Assembly (NCBI GenBank): GCA_026182355.1
Contig: JAPFBL010000035.1
Span: 372,001-436,000, forward strand
Direction: 5' to 3'
Source of the DNA: Hermatobates lingyangjiaoensis
Lineage: Eukaryota; Arthropoda; Insecta; Hemiptera; Hermatobatidae
DNA length: 64,000 nt
A model generated the notes under the pieces. It searched no databases, had not been told where the DNA came from, and was given only the letters and a program-made list of their open reading frames with translations. This document shows positions 45,001-57,089 of the stretch, piece after piece. Numbering within the stretch: position 1 is the stretch's first letter; every line of letters starts with the position of its first letter. The translations under genes and the position numbers were made by a program.

Positions 45001-46640
45001 GATACATACATAAGAATTAACTCACTTTTACTGGTTTTATTATTATTAATTTTTGACTTGTTGGCACCCAGACGAAAACTTATTTTTGAAAATCAGGAAG
45101 CTTCCAAATCAGGTGATCACTTGTGAACAGTTTGACAGCTCCTGTAAACCATTCTATGAAGGTTATTGTACCTAGCAACAAATAGATGAATTATTAATAC
45201 TTTAGTCTGATAAAAGTTTGAAAATTTATTCCTATTTGTGAAACTTTGATTTAGCTCTCATTTGGTGTTCATTGTCATTTTGTCTGATAATTTGTCTGAT
45301 AAATGACACGGCTGATATACTTGATGGCATATTTTTCCATGGAGATTTGGAAACACCATTATTCATCTGAAAAAATCAATATAATTTTTAAGATTTTTCT
45401 CAAGTTAAGGTTCAGCAAATGGCATCAACCTTGATTTCTTGTCGTTATACACCAAATTACCTATAATCAATGCTTACAAATTAGATCGACAGCTCTCACA
45501 TATGATGTAATTTTGATCTCGTGTGGCTATTCCAAAATAAATCCTTATTAGGGCTGCTTAAGATTCTAAACTGTTTTGTTCATTTTTTCGATAGTGTAGG
45601 GTACAGATTTTGTCCCTACATAAGAACTACAGACATGACCGAAGAGTCAATATTATATTGACATATTTGAAAAGTCAGTTTACAATCATTGCTGCAAATT
45701 TTTTGAATAGTTAGAAAAACTAAAAAGAAACACAAATAACTAGAAAGAATATTTTATCTGTTGATAATACGTGAAAACAGACATATACAGTGATAGTTCA
45801 ACATTTTACTACTAAATATATTATAGAATATAAAGACAAAATGAAAAAAAAAGAAAACATGATCCAAAGGAATCTTTTTTACTATGACATTTATTACTAA
45901 TTTCATATAAGCTTTCAATATTCAAAGAAGTACACATCTGATAAATTAATTTCTTGTTAAGATAAAAGGAAGTAATAATTAAAATGCTTGATGTGTTAGG
46001 AGATAAGTTTGATTTATTGTGGCAGTTCTTTGTCTAGAATGCTTGGTGCTGCAACCACACAATGGAAATTTATTGTACATACTTAATAGATAAAGTAATA
46101 TACTGCACTTGGAACGAGACCAATTTTGCGAGATAATAGATTGCAGACATATTTTATCTTTAATCTTGACTAACTTATGACTGATTTGCATTTCATGATA
46201 GGTGACGCATGTGCACAAATTTTTAGTAGTATATACAAATATAATATACTAATTGATTTCTCATTAATATTTATTAAAATAACTTTTTAATATGCATAAA
46301 AAACTTAGATATATAGAATATTGTATAACTTATTAGACGAAATATATATAATATAGAGTAATTTGGTATTATTTTATGCAGTAATAACTATCTAGTAGCA
46401 ATGCAATAGAATTTTGAAAATAATAATAAAAAAATCAACATTAAAATAATAAAATGGAATTTTCAGTTATTGTACTTGTTTGTCATATTGAGAAAGTGAC
46501 GTCTTAAAGATATGACAGTGACGTTAGTCGTATCTACAACGTACTACTTCTTTTGTTTATAACTGTAAACAGGGTTGAAATATTGAATAGTAAATTTTAA
46601 TGTTTGGATTACTTCTCGCATTTTCTTCCAACCACATCAA
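42085..46640. other. AT-rich intron sequence, nothing recognised
   Basis: Small frames at 42376-42564, 44524-44706 and 45979-46218 (minus) have no recognisable motifs. No repeats shared with the rest of the window were seen. Confidence 0.4.
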
Positions 46641-46644
46641 CTTG

Positions 46645-46752
46645 GAAACCACAATAAGAAATGAGAAAAAATGACAAAAGCTCATTTAAGCGTAACAAGA
46701 GGTTTTCGTCAGAGTCAAATCACAACTGACTATTGTGAAATTTTGTTATATA
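46645..46752 (-). repeat. Type A hammerhead element, single arm
   Basis: AACCACAATAAGAAATGAGAAA, CGTAACAAGAGG and TTTTCGTCAGAGTCAAATC match the minus arm. AGATCTT has changed to AGCTCAT, so stem III is lost. The ATATATGTATATATATA tract follows. Confidence 0.6.
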
Positions 46753-46759
46753 TGTATAT

Positions 46760-46930
46760 ATATATTGACGGTTAAACCAACATCAGGGGAGTAGAGACTG
46801 TTGGTCTCCAACCGTCACCTTGAAAGTGCGCTTGGGTCCCTATCTTTACTATACTGATGACGGTTCAACCAAACTTTAGACTGTAAGTGTGTTCGTATCT
46901 TTACTCTGTATCTATAGGTTAATGTGAGAC

Positions 46931-46975
<45 letters not shown>
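46760..46975 (+). repeat. Type B hammerhead element
   Basis: GGTCTCCAACCGTCACC, GTGCGCTTGGGTCCC and CTGATGACGGTTCAACC, then 'tttagactgtaagtgtg' match 9068-9160. GAAA has become CAAAC, so the core is broken. The element ends at a long (TA)n, 46930-46970. Confidence 0.6.
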
Positions 46976-46979
46976 TAAT

Positions 46980-47650
46980 AATTATAGAGAACTCAGATAG
47001 AACAGAACATCTTCTTCTCTATATAAAAGAAGAATAGAGAAGAAGATTCACTATTTCAAACAACAGGTTTGTTATCAAGAGAAGATGAAAAGCGAAACTG
47101 AAGTGGGAGGTATGTCTTCAAGCTGACATAGCAAAGATAGTTCTATTTCAGTTTTATTCTCACTTCAACATGTTTGATGGCGGTCTTTAAATACAGAACT
47201 AAACATAGAATAATGAGCTGTACTGGATGTTTTTCTGCTCGGTTCTTTATGATTGGCCTTTGGATGGTATTTCATTGTTTTCAATTACGATTGACATGCG
47301 CTATCTCTAGATTCAGCATTATTTTTCTACTCACTTGTTTCACAACTATTATTTAAAAACAGCGTTTTACCACACTTTTTAATTTTGGTATAGTAATCAA
47401 CTCAATAATGTTTAACTATTTTTTATTGTAACTTCCCTATTGTAGTTTTACCTAATCTTTTCTCTTTCCGTTTGAATAATTATTTTTAACATTTATATTG
47501 TCTATTATTATTACTTACTCTTTATTTCAGTTTTAGTTTTTTATTCATTAGTGTAAGATGTCACTCTACAATCTTTTATACACTTTCAGTTCGTTTAATT
47601 GTTATATATTGTACCTTTTTATTTTTAATCTTAACAATTAGTTAACTTCA
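46980..47650. other. AT-rich intron sequence, nothing recognised
   Basis: 46995-47060 has a short 'gaagaagat/tcttcttc' foldback. No other signal was found. Confidence 0.35.
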
Positions 47651-47659
47651 TATATCACT

Positions 47660-47925
47660 ACCTGCCAGGTACATTCCTTAAAAGTCGCGTTCATCTGAAT
47701 TGGTGTGCGCATGTCAGTGTTTCTCTTGAGTGGCTGCCACCAAAGCCAGCGCGCAAACGAACGGACTTCCTAGCTCGGACGCCAACCCAGGCTAACCCTC
47801 ATCGCGGTTGTACCTTTCTTAGTTCACGCCATGAGAGAACAACCACCCAGGCGTGTTAAACCCCCCCCCCTCCCACACCACGACAAGGTGAAGGTACTTC
47901 AGGGGGATTGCTTATTCTACCACTA
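47660..47925. other. GC-rich block of unknown origin
   Basis: About 260 bp markedly richer in G and C than the surroundings, with a C9-10 run near 47862 and CACACCACGACAAGGTGAAG after it. No open frame or second copy in the window. The abrupt edges suggest an insertion, perhaps the end of a non-LTR element. Confidence 0.4.
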
Positions 47926-47929
47926 AAAT

Positions 47930-48945
47930 ATCTGCCAAAAATCCTACCTTTTCTTATTTTCCTCCATATTCCTTTCCTCTGAGCGTCTGCAATATTACCA
48001 ATTATTCTCCATTTAATATTGATTGTCATTAATCACTGATCTAAATTAGATAGGTTCGGTTTTTTTCAGTATGGAACAATGTTTTTGAATTTTGAATCCT
48101 ACATCGATGTCTTCAGAAAGTAATCAAGATAAGCATTAATCCTACATTCATTGCTGGTATATGTTTGTCGTAAATGCGATAAGAATACGACTTTCAATTG
48201 AATTTTACTGACAAGTGAGCATGGATTTGTGAAATCAAATCTTTCTTTCTAATTGTGTGAAAAGGAGTGTCTTATCCAGGTAAATGAAATATTCACTTCC
48301 TGGTATCTTGGTTCTAATCTATCTGCTGGATCACAGGTTCAATCACGATCTGTTAATAGTGTATATATGAACACAATTTGTAATTGGTTGAGATGATTAA
48401 TATTTTTTCTTATTTGGAACATATGGTCAAGAAGTGAATATTCAGTATTTTCAGTACTGAGAAAATCATCAGCATAATTACTATCTTCTTTGTGGAAAAA
48501 TGTGAGCGGTAACTTGGTTTTTGATAGGTGAAAAAGGGGTATGAATCATGTTCAAGGCTGTTGAAAGGAGAGACAAGGAGACTCCACTACATGTTATTAA
48601 TATTTATATACTGTAATGACCAATCAGATACTCGGACTGTGAAAAGTCTTACGACTGTCTAACAGATAAAGATATCCCCCACCTCGCATTCTACCATTCT
48701 CTCTGCTTCAAAAACTGTGAAAGTTATGTGCATTATAATTCCATTGAAGAAATATGAGCACCAATAAGAAAATCATTATCAAGACGGATCGTCAAAGTTC
48801 AGCTTGAATCTTAGTTGGCAGATTATATTTGGTGAAACGTTCTTTCTGACAAACTGCTGAAGATAAGAAGAGAGATTTTCTGTAAGACTGAGTCATGCAA
48901 ACATGTTGTCTCTGGTCAGATGAAGGCACTGGTAGTAGCAGTAGG
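47930..48945. other. Intron sequence, nothing recognised
   Basis: No coding, repeat or structure signal was found. Confidence 0.35.
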
Positions 48946-48947
48946 TA

Positions 48948-49045
48948 ACACTGTAAGTTGCAGTTACAAGGGAACACACATAGGCCGAACATTGGGCCCT
49001 TCGTGATATGCACACAATAAGATTGATTTTACAATGGTAGTTTTC
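48948..49045 (-). mobile_element. SINE 3'-end fragment
   Basis: 'gttgcagttacaagggaacacacataggcc', then CACACAATAAGATTGATTTTACAATGG, match the 3' half of the SINE at 20875-20960. The tRNA head and TTAGG tail are absent. Confidence 0.75.
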
Positions 49046-49049
49046 AGGT

Positions 49050-49900
49050 GGCATAACCACCTCTGGAGCCCCTAAAGGCCATAGCAAGTGTTGCCGGTGA
49101 AGAATCTCAGGAACGTCTTTAAGCTGGGTGAACTGGGATTAATTATAGGTGAGTGCTTGAGAAGCAATTAGAATAAGAGGTCTATAGAATCAAACTGAGG
49201 ACGTAACTCTGAAAAATACGTGTATGCCATATAACTGAAGTTATTAAAGTTTTACCAGTAACATGATCTCTGACGATTTTATTATTATTATAAAGTATAT
49301 TAATTACTTAGGTCATTAAAAAATTAATTGCATTGACATTAATGAATAATAGTGCTTCATACTATTTGGGTTATTTATTGGACAGTAATAATAAGTAAGG
49401 GATAGATATGACTCAGCATATCAAAACAAGAAGTTACCATGTACTACTGATCATAATCAAATTACAAACCATGTACTACTGATCATAATCAAATTACAAA
49501 CCATGTAATTTGATCATAATGACGTCAAAAATAAAATTTAATGTTTACTTATCACCCATTGATATATAAACTATATATTACATACATTTCAACGATGAGA
49601 AGACGATCCAAAACGGACAGCATAAGTTCAACAAAAAACTGAGATTCAAAAAATGAATAAAAAAGTCAATTTTCCACCTGGAATTTTAGTTTGAATCATC
49701 ATCAAGGGTAAGAGAGAAAGGAGGCCAGGCATTCTGGTTCAGCAATGGTTGTAGGCCAACAATGCAATCACGGCACTCGATTAGCATGATAAGGTAGATA
49801 ACAATGAGGAAATAAATAAAATTTAGAAATGTTTTTTTTTTATTTTTATTCCTAAACTTTGATTTACTGCTTTACTGCTACCTACTTTTAACCATGCATG
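49050..49900. other. AT-rich intron sequence
   Basis: A direct duplication 'accatgtactactgatcataatcaaattac' lies at 49437 and 49469 (about 32-bp offset). Nothing else recognised. Confidence 0.4.
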
Positions 49901-49904
49901 GATA

Positions 49905-49935
49905 TGAGCCGATAGCATTGTTAACCTTGGTCTCT

Positions 49936-49974
<39 letters not shown>

Positions 49975-50040
49975 TTCTCTCCTGAGGACGGTTCTAACTA
50001 AAACTTAGAACTGCATAAACTGCACAAATTTTACTTTTCT
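49905..50040 (+). repeat. Type B hammerhead element with (TC)n expansion
   Basis: The C/T-rich spacer before the core has expanded to (TC)n at 49931-49980. It is followed by CTCCTGAGGACGGTTCTAACTAAAACTTAGAACTG, a decayed core (GAAA lost). Confidence 0.6.
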
Positions 50041-50259
50041 GCATAAATGCATTTAATCAGTTTAATAAAATCAGGTTGTATAAAGAAAACAAGATAACAT
50101 GAAAAAAGAACATAAATATATACGCAATACTTACTTTTGGAATGTTAGCATCTCTCGTCCTTTGAAGAGAAAATTCTCAACTTGAGTCACACTAAGATTC
50201 TTTGCTGCTCTTTTCCTTCCACTTTCATATATAATATATATATATATATATATATAACA

Positions 50260-50345
50260 GAGTTTTTGACTCTGACGAAGACCGCTTGTTACGGTTGAAA
50301 GATCTTAGTCTTGTTTTCCCATTGCTTATTGTGGTTTGATCATAT
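50260..50345 (+). repeat. Type A hammerhead element, single intact arm
   Basis: A right arm only, from GTTTTTGACT to TTATTGTGGTTTGATCAT, between (TA)n at 50229-50256 and TATATATATATA at 50344. Confidence 0.75.
50268..50310 (+). ncRNA. Hammerhead ribozyme motif, type A
   Basis: GACT 50268-50271 pairs with AGTC 50307-50310. Core CTGACGA 50272-50278; stem II (G)ACCG..CGGT(T); GAAA 50297-50300; AGATCT; T50306 before the cut. It is a full consensus copy. Confidence 0.7.
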
Positions 50346-50352
50346 ATATATA

Positions 50353-50552
50353 TAGGTGTGATATCTAATCAGGATTCGGTCAAATTTTCTAGGTTCAAAA
50401 ATCAAACTCTCATTGCCAACGCTTCGGTTTTATTAAAAAATTCTTCCTTCTGGCTATGAAAAAGGTTTTAAAATAAAACCGAAACGTCGGCAATGAGAGT
50501 TTGATTTTTGAACCTAGGAAATTTGACCAAATCCCGATTAGATAACACACCT
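50353..50552. repeat. Imperfect palindrome, type F
   Basis: Arms 50353-50433 and about 50475-50552 with a 40-nt centre, between TA tracts. The right arm contains CCGAAACGTCGGCAATG, the GAAA-ACGT-C half of the motif at 21433, preceded by a 7-bp stem GGTTTTA/TAAAACC. The upstream core reads TATGA rather than CTGANGA, so the ribozyme is broken. Confidence 0.7.
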
Positions 50553-50619
50553 ATTCTATCAAACGGTCGATATATTATTAATATAATATATATATATATA
50601 TATATATGAATTTTTTACG

Positions 50620-53600
50620 TAGAAAATAGACTGTATACAATAATTAAAGAAACTTCTTACTCAATTGAAGTAAAAATACATGTATAATGTTGAATAAGAT
50701 GTTGTTTAATAACTTAAAAAAATTAAATTGAATACATGTCTATTTTTTAACATCTTTTGTCTTCTCAGTTTTTAAAAGTACCAATCACCCCCATACATTT
50801 ATAGTTTTTTCTGTTTCTGACTATTAGTTTCTTATTTTTTCAAATTATTTTTCTTCACAATATTCTTTACAGTTTCCTGACTAACTCTGACTATCTTTAG
50901 TTAAGTCAAAACTATGTTTCAATTCATGTGGTACTATTTCTGTTTTCATGTCACTTAAGATGAATGCAGTAATGAATTCAGTAATTGCATGAGTTGTGTT
51001 ACACTCTTGGACACAGAATTCCGCAGTAATAGTCCAAAGAACGTCACGATGATTATTTGATCGACAACGTATTACATAACGTGTACAGGGACCAAACTTT
51101 GGTGAATAGACTAAGAAAAACACAAATGAAAAGTGCTGCACATGTTTTCAAGAACTTAAATTTCTTGTTCTGTTTCAATAACTACTGAATGATTTGCGTC
51201 TAAGACAAATTGGACACAAGCCGCTCAGGCCTAGGGGCAGCATTAAAACAAGCTCAGGCAGATGGCATGCTGCACCCGGTAGCTTATTTTAAACGTAATT
51301 GTTGAGAGTTTAAATTCCCTAATTGCAACAAGATTATCTTTAACTCTGCGACCTTTACCATTTTATATCACATGTGTTTAAATAGTTTACAGAGAGTATC
51401 GCATTTCTTTAAGACACGTTATTTTAATTTTAATTTAAGTCTTTCCATTTATACCATTTAAAATACTACCTTCATGTATACTGAATGATTCTCAAAAGAT
51501 TTGAAAACTGTGAAAATGTAGTTTATATAATTTACAGGTAAGTTTTTTCAGTAATTTTTGCCTTAGATATCTATAAATACAATTTGAAAATCAGTCGGCA
51601 AGTTTTTAAATCTGAATGGTAGAACTTCCTATTGAAGTAACATTCTTTGTATTATAAATGTTCTTTTTTTTTCCTTACATCGGTATGATAACACCTATGA
51701 TCATCAGATTCGTTGATATTTGTGTATACTACCAGTAGGATACAATAGTTATATATCGAATAGTTTGTATCCTAAATTTTTGTCAACAGAGATATCTAAA
51801 GAAAGTAACTAAGGCCTTCTTATACTTACGGAATATTTCATGGTCTGTCATGAACTGAGTGAGTTTGTATGCTGATAAAATATGTTCTCTTGTATTAATT
51901 GTTTTTTTTTTGGTCAAAGAAATTATCTAATTCAAAAATTCTTTAAGTTCAAGTCGTTGATTATGCGAATATATCTTTTAAAGAAACTTATTTAAACTTT
52001 AGTGTTATTATTAATTGATATATACATATTTTATAGATCAATAAATTAAACATGCTTATATTAGAGGAATTATTAATTAAGGGAAAAGGTTTTTGAAATG
52101 AAACTTTATAGATGCCTAGATTTATAGACTTTTCATTTGTGAAGATAGTAACTTTCTGGTCATCCGGACCTCCTATTCACGATCTTAATCTGTCTGACTT
52201 CCTTTCCAACCTCCATAGTACTCGCCAAATCATCTCATTCCCTGACTATCGCATCCGACTACTCATTAAAAAGAGCAAAGGCTGCTCGTCTCTAGAGGCT
52301 GTCAGACCATAAGACTGACAAATACGTCTTCCACAAATTTTTTTCACTATTTGACAAGAATCACTGGCAGTCCTCAGTAATGGTAGAGTATAAATCAGCA
52401 GTAGAAAACCTCTGGTTTGGAACTCAAATGGTATCATAGCGAACAGAAATTTTCTTTAGTAGTTGATAATGGGTTAACGACTACTTTTGACATTTTGTAC
52501 TTTTGAGTTGACGAGACCCAAAGATCAAAACGTAGTAGCAATCTTGTCATCTTCACTGAGATACGGTTAAAAAATAAGTTTGTTTGGCAATGTCTTTGGC
52601 CAATTCAACTAGTTTACATTAAGAGATGAATACACTGGCAATATGCACGCATTTAAACTAACACTATACTACTTTCGAAAGAGAAATGAATCCATTAGTG
52701 TAAATCGAAATCAAAATTCATTTTCGCTTAGATTGATGGCCATTATTGTCTATTAACCACATAAGACTATAGCAAATATAAAATCCGCCATTATTGCTTA
52801 CAAATATATTTAGGTCAATGGGGATCTAAACTACAGTATGCGTGATGATACCATATAATTAACTTGTCTCATTTCTAAAATAAATTATTCATTTGCATAA
52901 TCGACTCAGTTGGCCATTTATTAATCCTTTCTGTGTTATTGTGATAACAGGTGCACTATTAAGCACAGCCATTCAGATTGTCTTCAAACATATTACTGAT
53001 AATGAATCATTTAATATTGGATTTTAATGGCTTAGATATTTAGTACTTTTTTTGTGCTTAACTTTGAACATAAACATATTACACATTAAGTTATTTTTAG
53101 TTCAAAAATTTATAATAAATACTTATATATAAATAAATATTTATAATAAATAGTCAAAAAACAATTCACCTAACCACAACAATTAGGAAAACATTTTATA
53201 AATACTTATGTTATGAAACTTTTATCAAAAACTTATCCTTTCTTTTTATTTTTTTTTTTAATATTTTATAACTTTTTCAGAATATTTTATTTTTTATATT
53301 TCCAGTAATAAAGCAGACTTTTACTTTTCTTATACAAGAGTATTCTTTTAAAAAGATTTCCAATTTCTTACGTTCTGTCTCTGATAATGATCATTTAATA
53401 CTTTTCAAGTTTTCAATAAACTGAATCAGTTAAAAGGAATAATAGAACCACAGATATTTCACCAAAAGAAGATTTTTTTTATAATAAAACAGCAAAAGCA
53501 AGCAAAATCAAATTAATGCATAATTATTTTCAGCGTTATTCTTTGACCTAAATTTATAAAATACTCTTGATAAAATATTAATGTGAATTACATTTAATAG

Positions 53601-53685
53601 TTTTTCCTGTTTACTAGAACGGCGCAAAAAATTAGAAACTTTTTTTGAGTGAATCATTCATAAATGTCTTTTCCCTTGTTGGATA
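50620..53685. other. AT-rich intron sequence, nothing recognised
   Basis: Two frames (50881-51141 minus; 52112-52312 plus) look more protein-like than average but carry no recognisable motif. No repeats were found. Confidence 0.35.
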
Positions 53686-53689
53686 TTGC

Positions 53690-53875
53690 CAAAAAAATCT
53701 GGAGTGGCCCACATTCAACTTAACTATATGTAAAATTTTGTCAAACTTCTTTAGTATATAATATATAATTTCCCATTTAGGCATAATATAAATGTCTAAA
53801 TAGGAAATGTTTATTGGTCTTTCAATCCTGGAGGTAGTACAAATAGTAGTACCAATATTTCTTCTATATAAAAGG
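53690..53875 (+). repeat. Repeat family R2, copy 1
   Basis: 'gtggcccacattcaacttaactatatgtaaaattttgtcaaacttctt', then 'cccatttaggcataatataaatgtctaaat' and 'tttcaatcctggaggtagta', match 54715-54860. Partial copies lie at 38195-38230 and 39880-39965. Confidence 0.7.
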
Positions 53876-53894
53876 ATTTCATATAAACACACAT

Positions 53895-54000
53895 TTCGGT
53901 TCGGGTTTTGACTCTGACGAAAACCGTTTGTTACGGTTGAAAGATCTTAGTCTTGTTTTCCCATTTTCTTATTGTGGTTTGATCATTGATTCTTCTATAT
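53895..54000 (+). repeat. Type A hammerhead element, single intact arm
   Basis: A right arm from TCGGGTTTTGACT to GATCATTGATTCTTC, then TATATATATA. It is nearly identical to 50260-50345. Confidence 0.75.
53910..53952 (+). ncRNA. Hammerhead ribozyme motif, type A
   Basis: GACT/AGTC stem I extended by GGG/CCC across a T-rich internal loop; CTGACGA 53914-53920; GAAA 53939-53942; AGATCT; T53948. Stem II is ACCG..CGGT. Confidence 0.7.
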
Positions 54001-54454
54001 ATATACTCATTTTTGTATATCTCACCACTGATGCATATAATTTATTTATATAACTATAGCAGTAATAACATTTCTTAAAAACGAAAATGTAGATTTCGAG
54101 TTACAAAATGATCTTTTACAATAGAATATTCCTTTTGTTTCAATAGTCAGTGGTCTTAATATAGTTTATCTGACTTTCTTCTACATTGAAGATTTAAGAA
54201 AAAGTTTCCCATTTAGAACTTGAAAATATTCCTATTTTGTTTGAATTTTTGTCAAAATGTCAGAAACATGCTAGAAAATGTCGTTTTAAGATAATTTTGA
54301 ATTCAAGATATAGAATAATTTCATTTATTATTTTCAAAGAATATTTTCAATTTTGAATTCTGTTTTACATTTTTGGTCTGTTATAAAATTATTATACTGG
54401 AAATTTTATGTCATGGTAGTGTTTTTTAAAAAATCACTGTTGTTTCTCTTTGCA

Positions 54455-54870
54455 TAATTGCTCCCGAACAATAGGGCTCATCTACACTATGAGGCTCATT
54501 TTTGTGTAAAATATCAATTTGAACTATCAAAGATAGATCTAGGCCGTAGCCTGGCCACAAACTTTGGATACATCCTCACCCATCCACCCAACCTCAACAT
54601 ACTTCATAAAACGAATTCTGAGACCTCAAAACATGTAATTTCGTCAAAATCTTTATATCAAACTTTTTAATAATCACTATACTTTACTTATAGTAAAAGA
54701 AAAAAATCTAAAGCGGCCTACACTCTACTTTACTATAAGTAACTTAATGTCAAATTTCTTGAGTATATGAAATATAACGTCTCATTTAAGCATAACGTAA
54801 ACATCTAAATGGGATATAATTATTAGCCTTTCATTCCTGAGGTAGTACAGATAGTGATTGAAGGACATAT
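54455..54870 (+). repeat. R1 copy 3 followed by R2 copy 2
   Basis: 54455-54695 matches R1 (AATAGGGCTCATCTACACTA, GAGACCTCAAAACATGTAAT, ACTTTACTTATAGTAAAAG). 54715-54860 is R2, starting GGCCTACACTCTACTTTACT. TTACTTATAGTAAA at the end of R1 is the inverse of TTTACTATAAGTAA at the start of R2, so the two abut as inverted ends. Confidence 0.7.
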
Positions 54871-54879
54871 CAATTTATA

Positions 54880-56810
54880 AGCTTATTTTTGTATACACAA
54901 ATAATTTATTATTTGCAAATAATTTCATTAGTATAACTACAGCAGTAATAACATTTTTGAAAAACAAAAGTGAACATTTCTTGAAAAGATTTATTCTCCT
55001 ACAAGAGAATGGCTTTCGTTCAAACAGCCAGTGGATTTCTTACATCGTTTACTTGACATTCTTCTACATTGAATATTAAAGTAAAATTTTAAAATTTAAA
55101 ACAGGAAAATACCCTTTTTTTCTCTGAAAAACATCTTAAACAGGGAAGAAAATGTTATTTTAAGGTGCTTTGTTAATTAAAGATATACGATAATTACATT
55201 TATTAATCTCTAAACGAAAGATTCCAATTATGAATTATCATTTACATTTTGGTCTTTTATGGAATTATTATACTAGGAATTTTAATCTTTAAAATAATAA
55301 TAATACTAAGCTTCTTAGTATTTAATAAGATCATTTTCCTTCCCCTTTGTCAAATAACATATATACGAATTTTTTCTGAGTGAGTGTTATTATTTTCCTG
55401 CACAATATTATTCCTCTTACATCTCATATAAGTCAATAAACAATTTAAATTATTCCTTTATAAATATCAATTTTATCTCAGTGGATTTGCTCAAAAAATT
55501 TCTAAGTCAATGTAAACAATGTAAAAAAATATAAAAAATTCGGTGATCTCCTAGTCTAGGATAAAAAAACAGTTTTAATAGCGTTATTGCTCTTTTCCGT
55601 AATTGAAACTTCATGAATTTTTTTTTATGAATTGCTAATTTTGTGTTCTATTTTTGGTCAAATTTCATTATTTTTTATGAAAGTCAGCAAAAATGGGGTT
55701 CAGAAGGAATAAATGAACGTAATCAACTAGTTTCAGTTAACCATGATAGAAAATACTATATCTTTGGTTAATGATGAGTGTTATTTGATTTATTAATTAC
55801 TAATGCTTTTAGTACTTCATTTGTTAAATTTAATTAATGAAACCTAGATCATATTTCTTAATACATCAATGTGTTATATGTTATCATTTTAGCTTCTCTC
55901 CAATTATTTCAGGATTCTTATTATTTATGTGCTAAATATTGATGCAAAGTATTGATGTTGTATGACATGCAATTCCAGTGATTTACCAGTCTGAGATATG
56001 TATATTTTATGACCTTCCATTAAGAATTTGTAAATACCGCTGTGCTCCAGTTATTGGTAGAGATGTAATTAACAAATTACCAACTTCATTACTATTAGTA
56101 GGAACTATATTATAGCCAAAGATACGAATAAGCCTAGGAAGTGGGTCAGATGGCTCATGATATGGTAAAACTATGGCATTTAACATTAAATGGGGTCTGT
56201 TACTGCATTTGAAAACGTTTTTACGACACGCTTGAAAGTTTTGTTAATGTAAGATGTAAATTAATTATATAACTGAACCATAGCAATAATGTTGTTAATA
56301 TTATAATTAAGCAATAAAATAGAGAAAACTTTTTTCCACCTCCAAAAATTTCGAAAAACAGATACTTTTATATTTCTGAGTTATTCAGAATAAAAATTTA
56401 CATAAGTACATTGATAGGGTTTCCTATATACACTAAAATGTAACTTTTTAGTGCATCTATAGGCAAGTAAATTTAAAAGCGGCAATTCTTAGTTTGCGTG
56501 TTTTTCAATGTGATTTGAATTGCAGGCACTAGTGATTTTAATATAGTTATTTTGTTAGCAGGCGCCTTTATTCTTAGATTTGGCAAGATGGTGACATTCA
56601 CATAGCTGAGTAATTGCATAGATAAGCAATTACTCATAGCAAGACAAAATATTTGTTTGTAAAGGAAATTTTCAATTGAATTTAACTTATTTTAAAATTT
56701 TAAGAAAATATAAAAGAGTGATAAGAGACCTTATATCTAAACTAATCAATTTATATTTTTCATTAATATTGATCCTCCTGAATTTCCAAATATAATCTTT
56801 ATTTAATTCA
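54880..56810. other. AT-rich intron sequence, nothing recognised
   Basis: 55600-55690 resembles 41390-41460 loosely. There is no coding signal. Confidence 0.35.
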
Positions 56811-56812
56811 TG

Positions 56813-57085
56813 GGGGGCCAGGTTAGCTCAGTGGTTAACGTACTCGTCTCTGAACTGATAGGACCGGGTTTCATTCCCACCTGGCCCTCGATTTATTCAT
56901 GCTGAAATAAATCTCAGCACGTCGTCCCTCGGAGAAGGTCTTTAAACCGTCCTGAGCCTATACGATGTTAGGTACTCGTTAAAGATCCCTACTCTAAATA
57001 CACTTGAGGTAGACAAAATTTAGTACTCCCACTGTAGAATCAATCTTTATTGTGTATTGTGTATTGTATAAAGTATCACAAGGAA
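56813..57085 (+). mobile_element. tRNA-derived SINE, 3'-truncated
   Basis: Head GGGGCCAGGTTAGCTCAGTG and box B-like GGTTTCATTCC, body GCACGTCGTCCCTCGGAGAA, then a degraded GTGTATTGTGTATTGTATAA and loss of the last 70 bp including the TTAGG tail. No clear target duplication. Confidence 0.85.
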
Positions 57086-57089
57086 AATT

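Noticed and set aside
50881..51141. Minus-strand 86-codon frame with Cys and varied composition
   Set aside because: No motif, no neighbours and no repeat copy; chance open frames of this length are expected in 64 kb.
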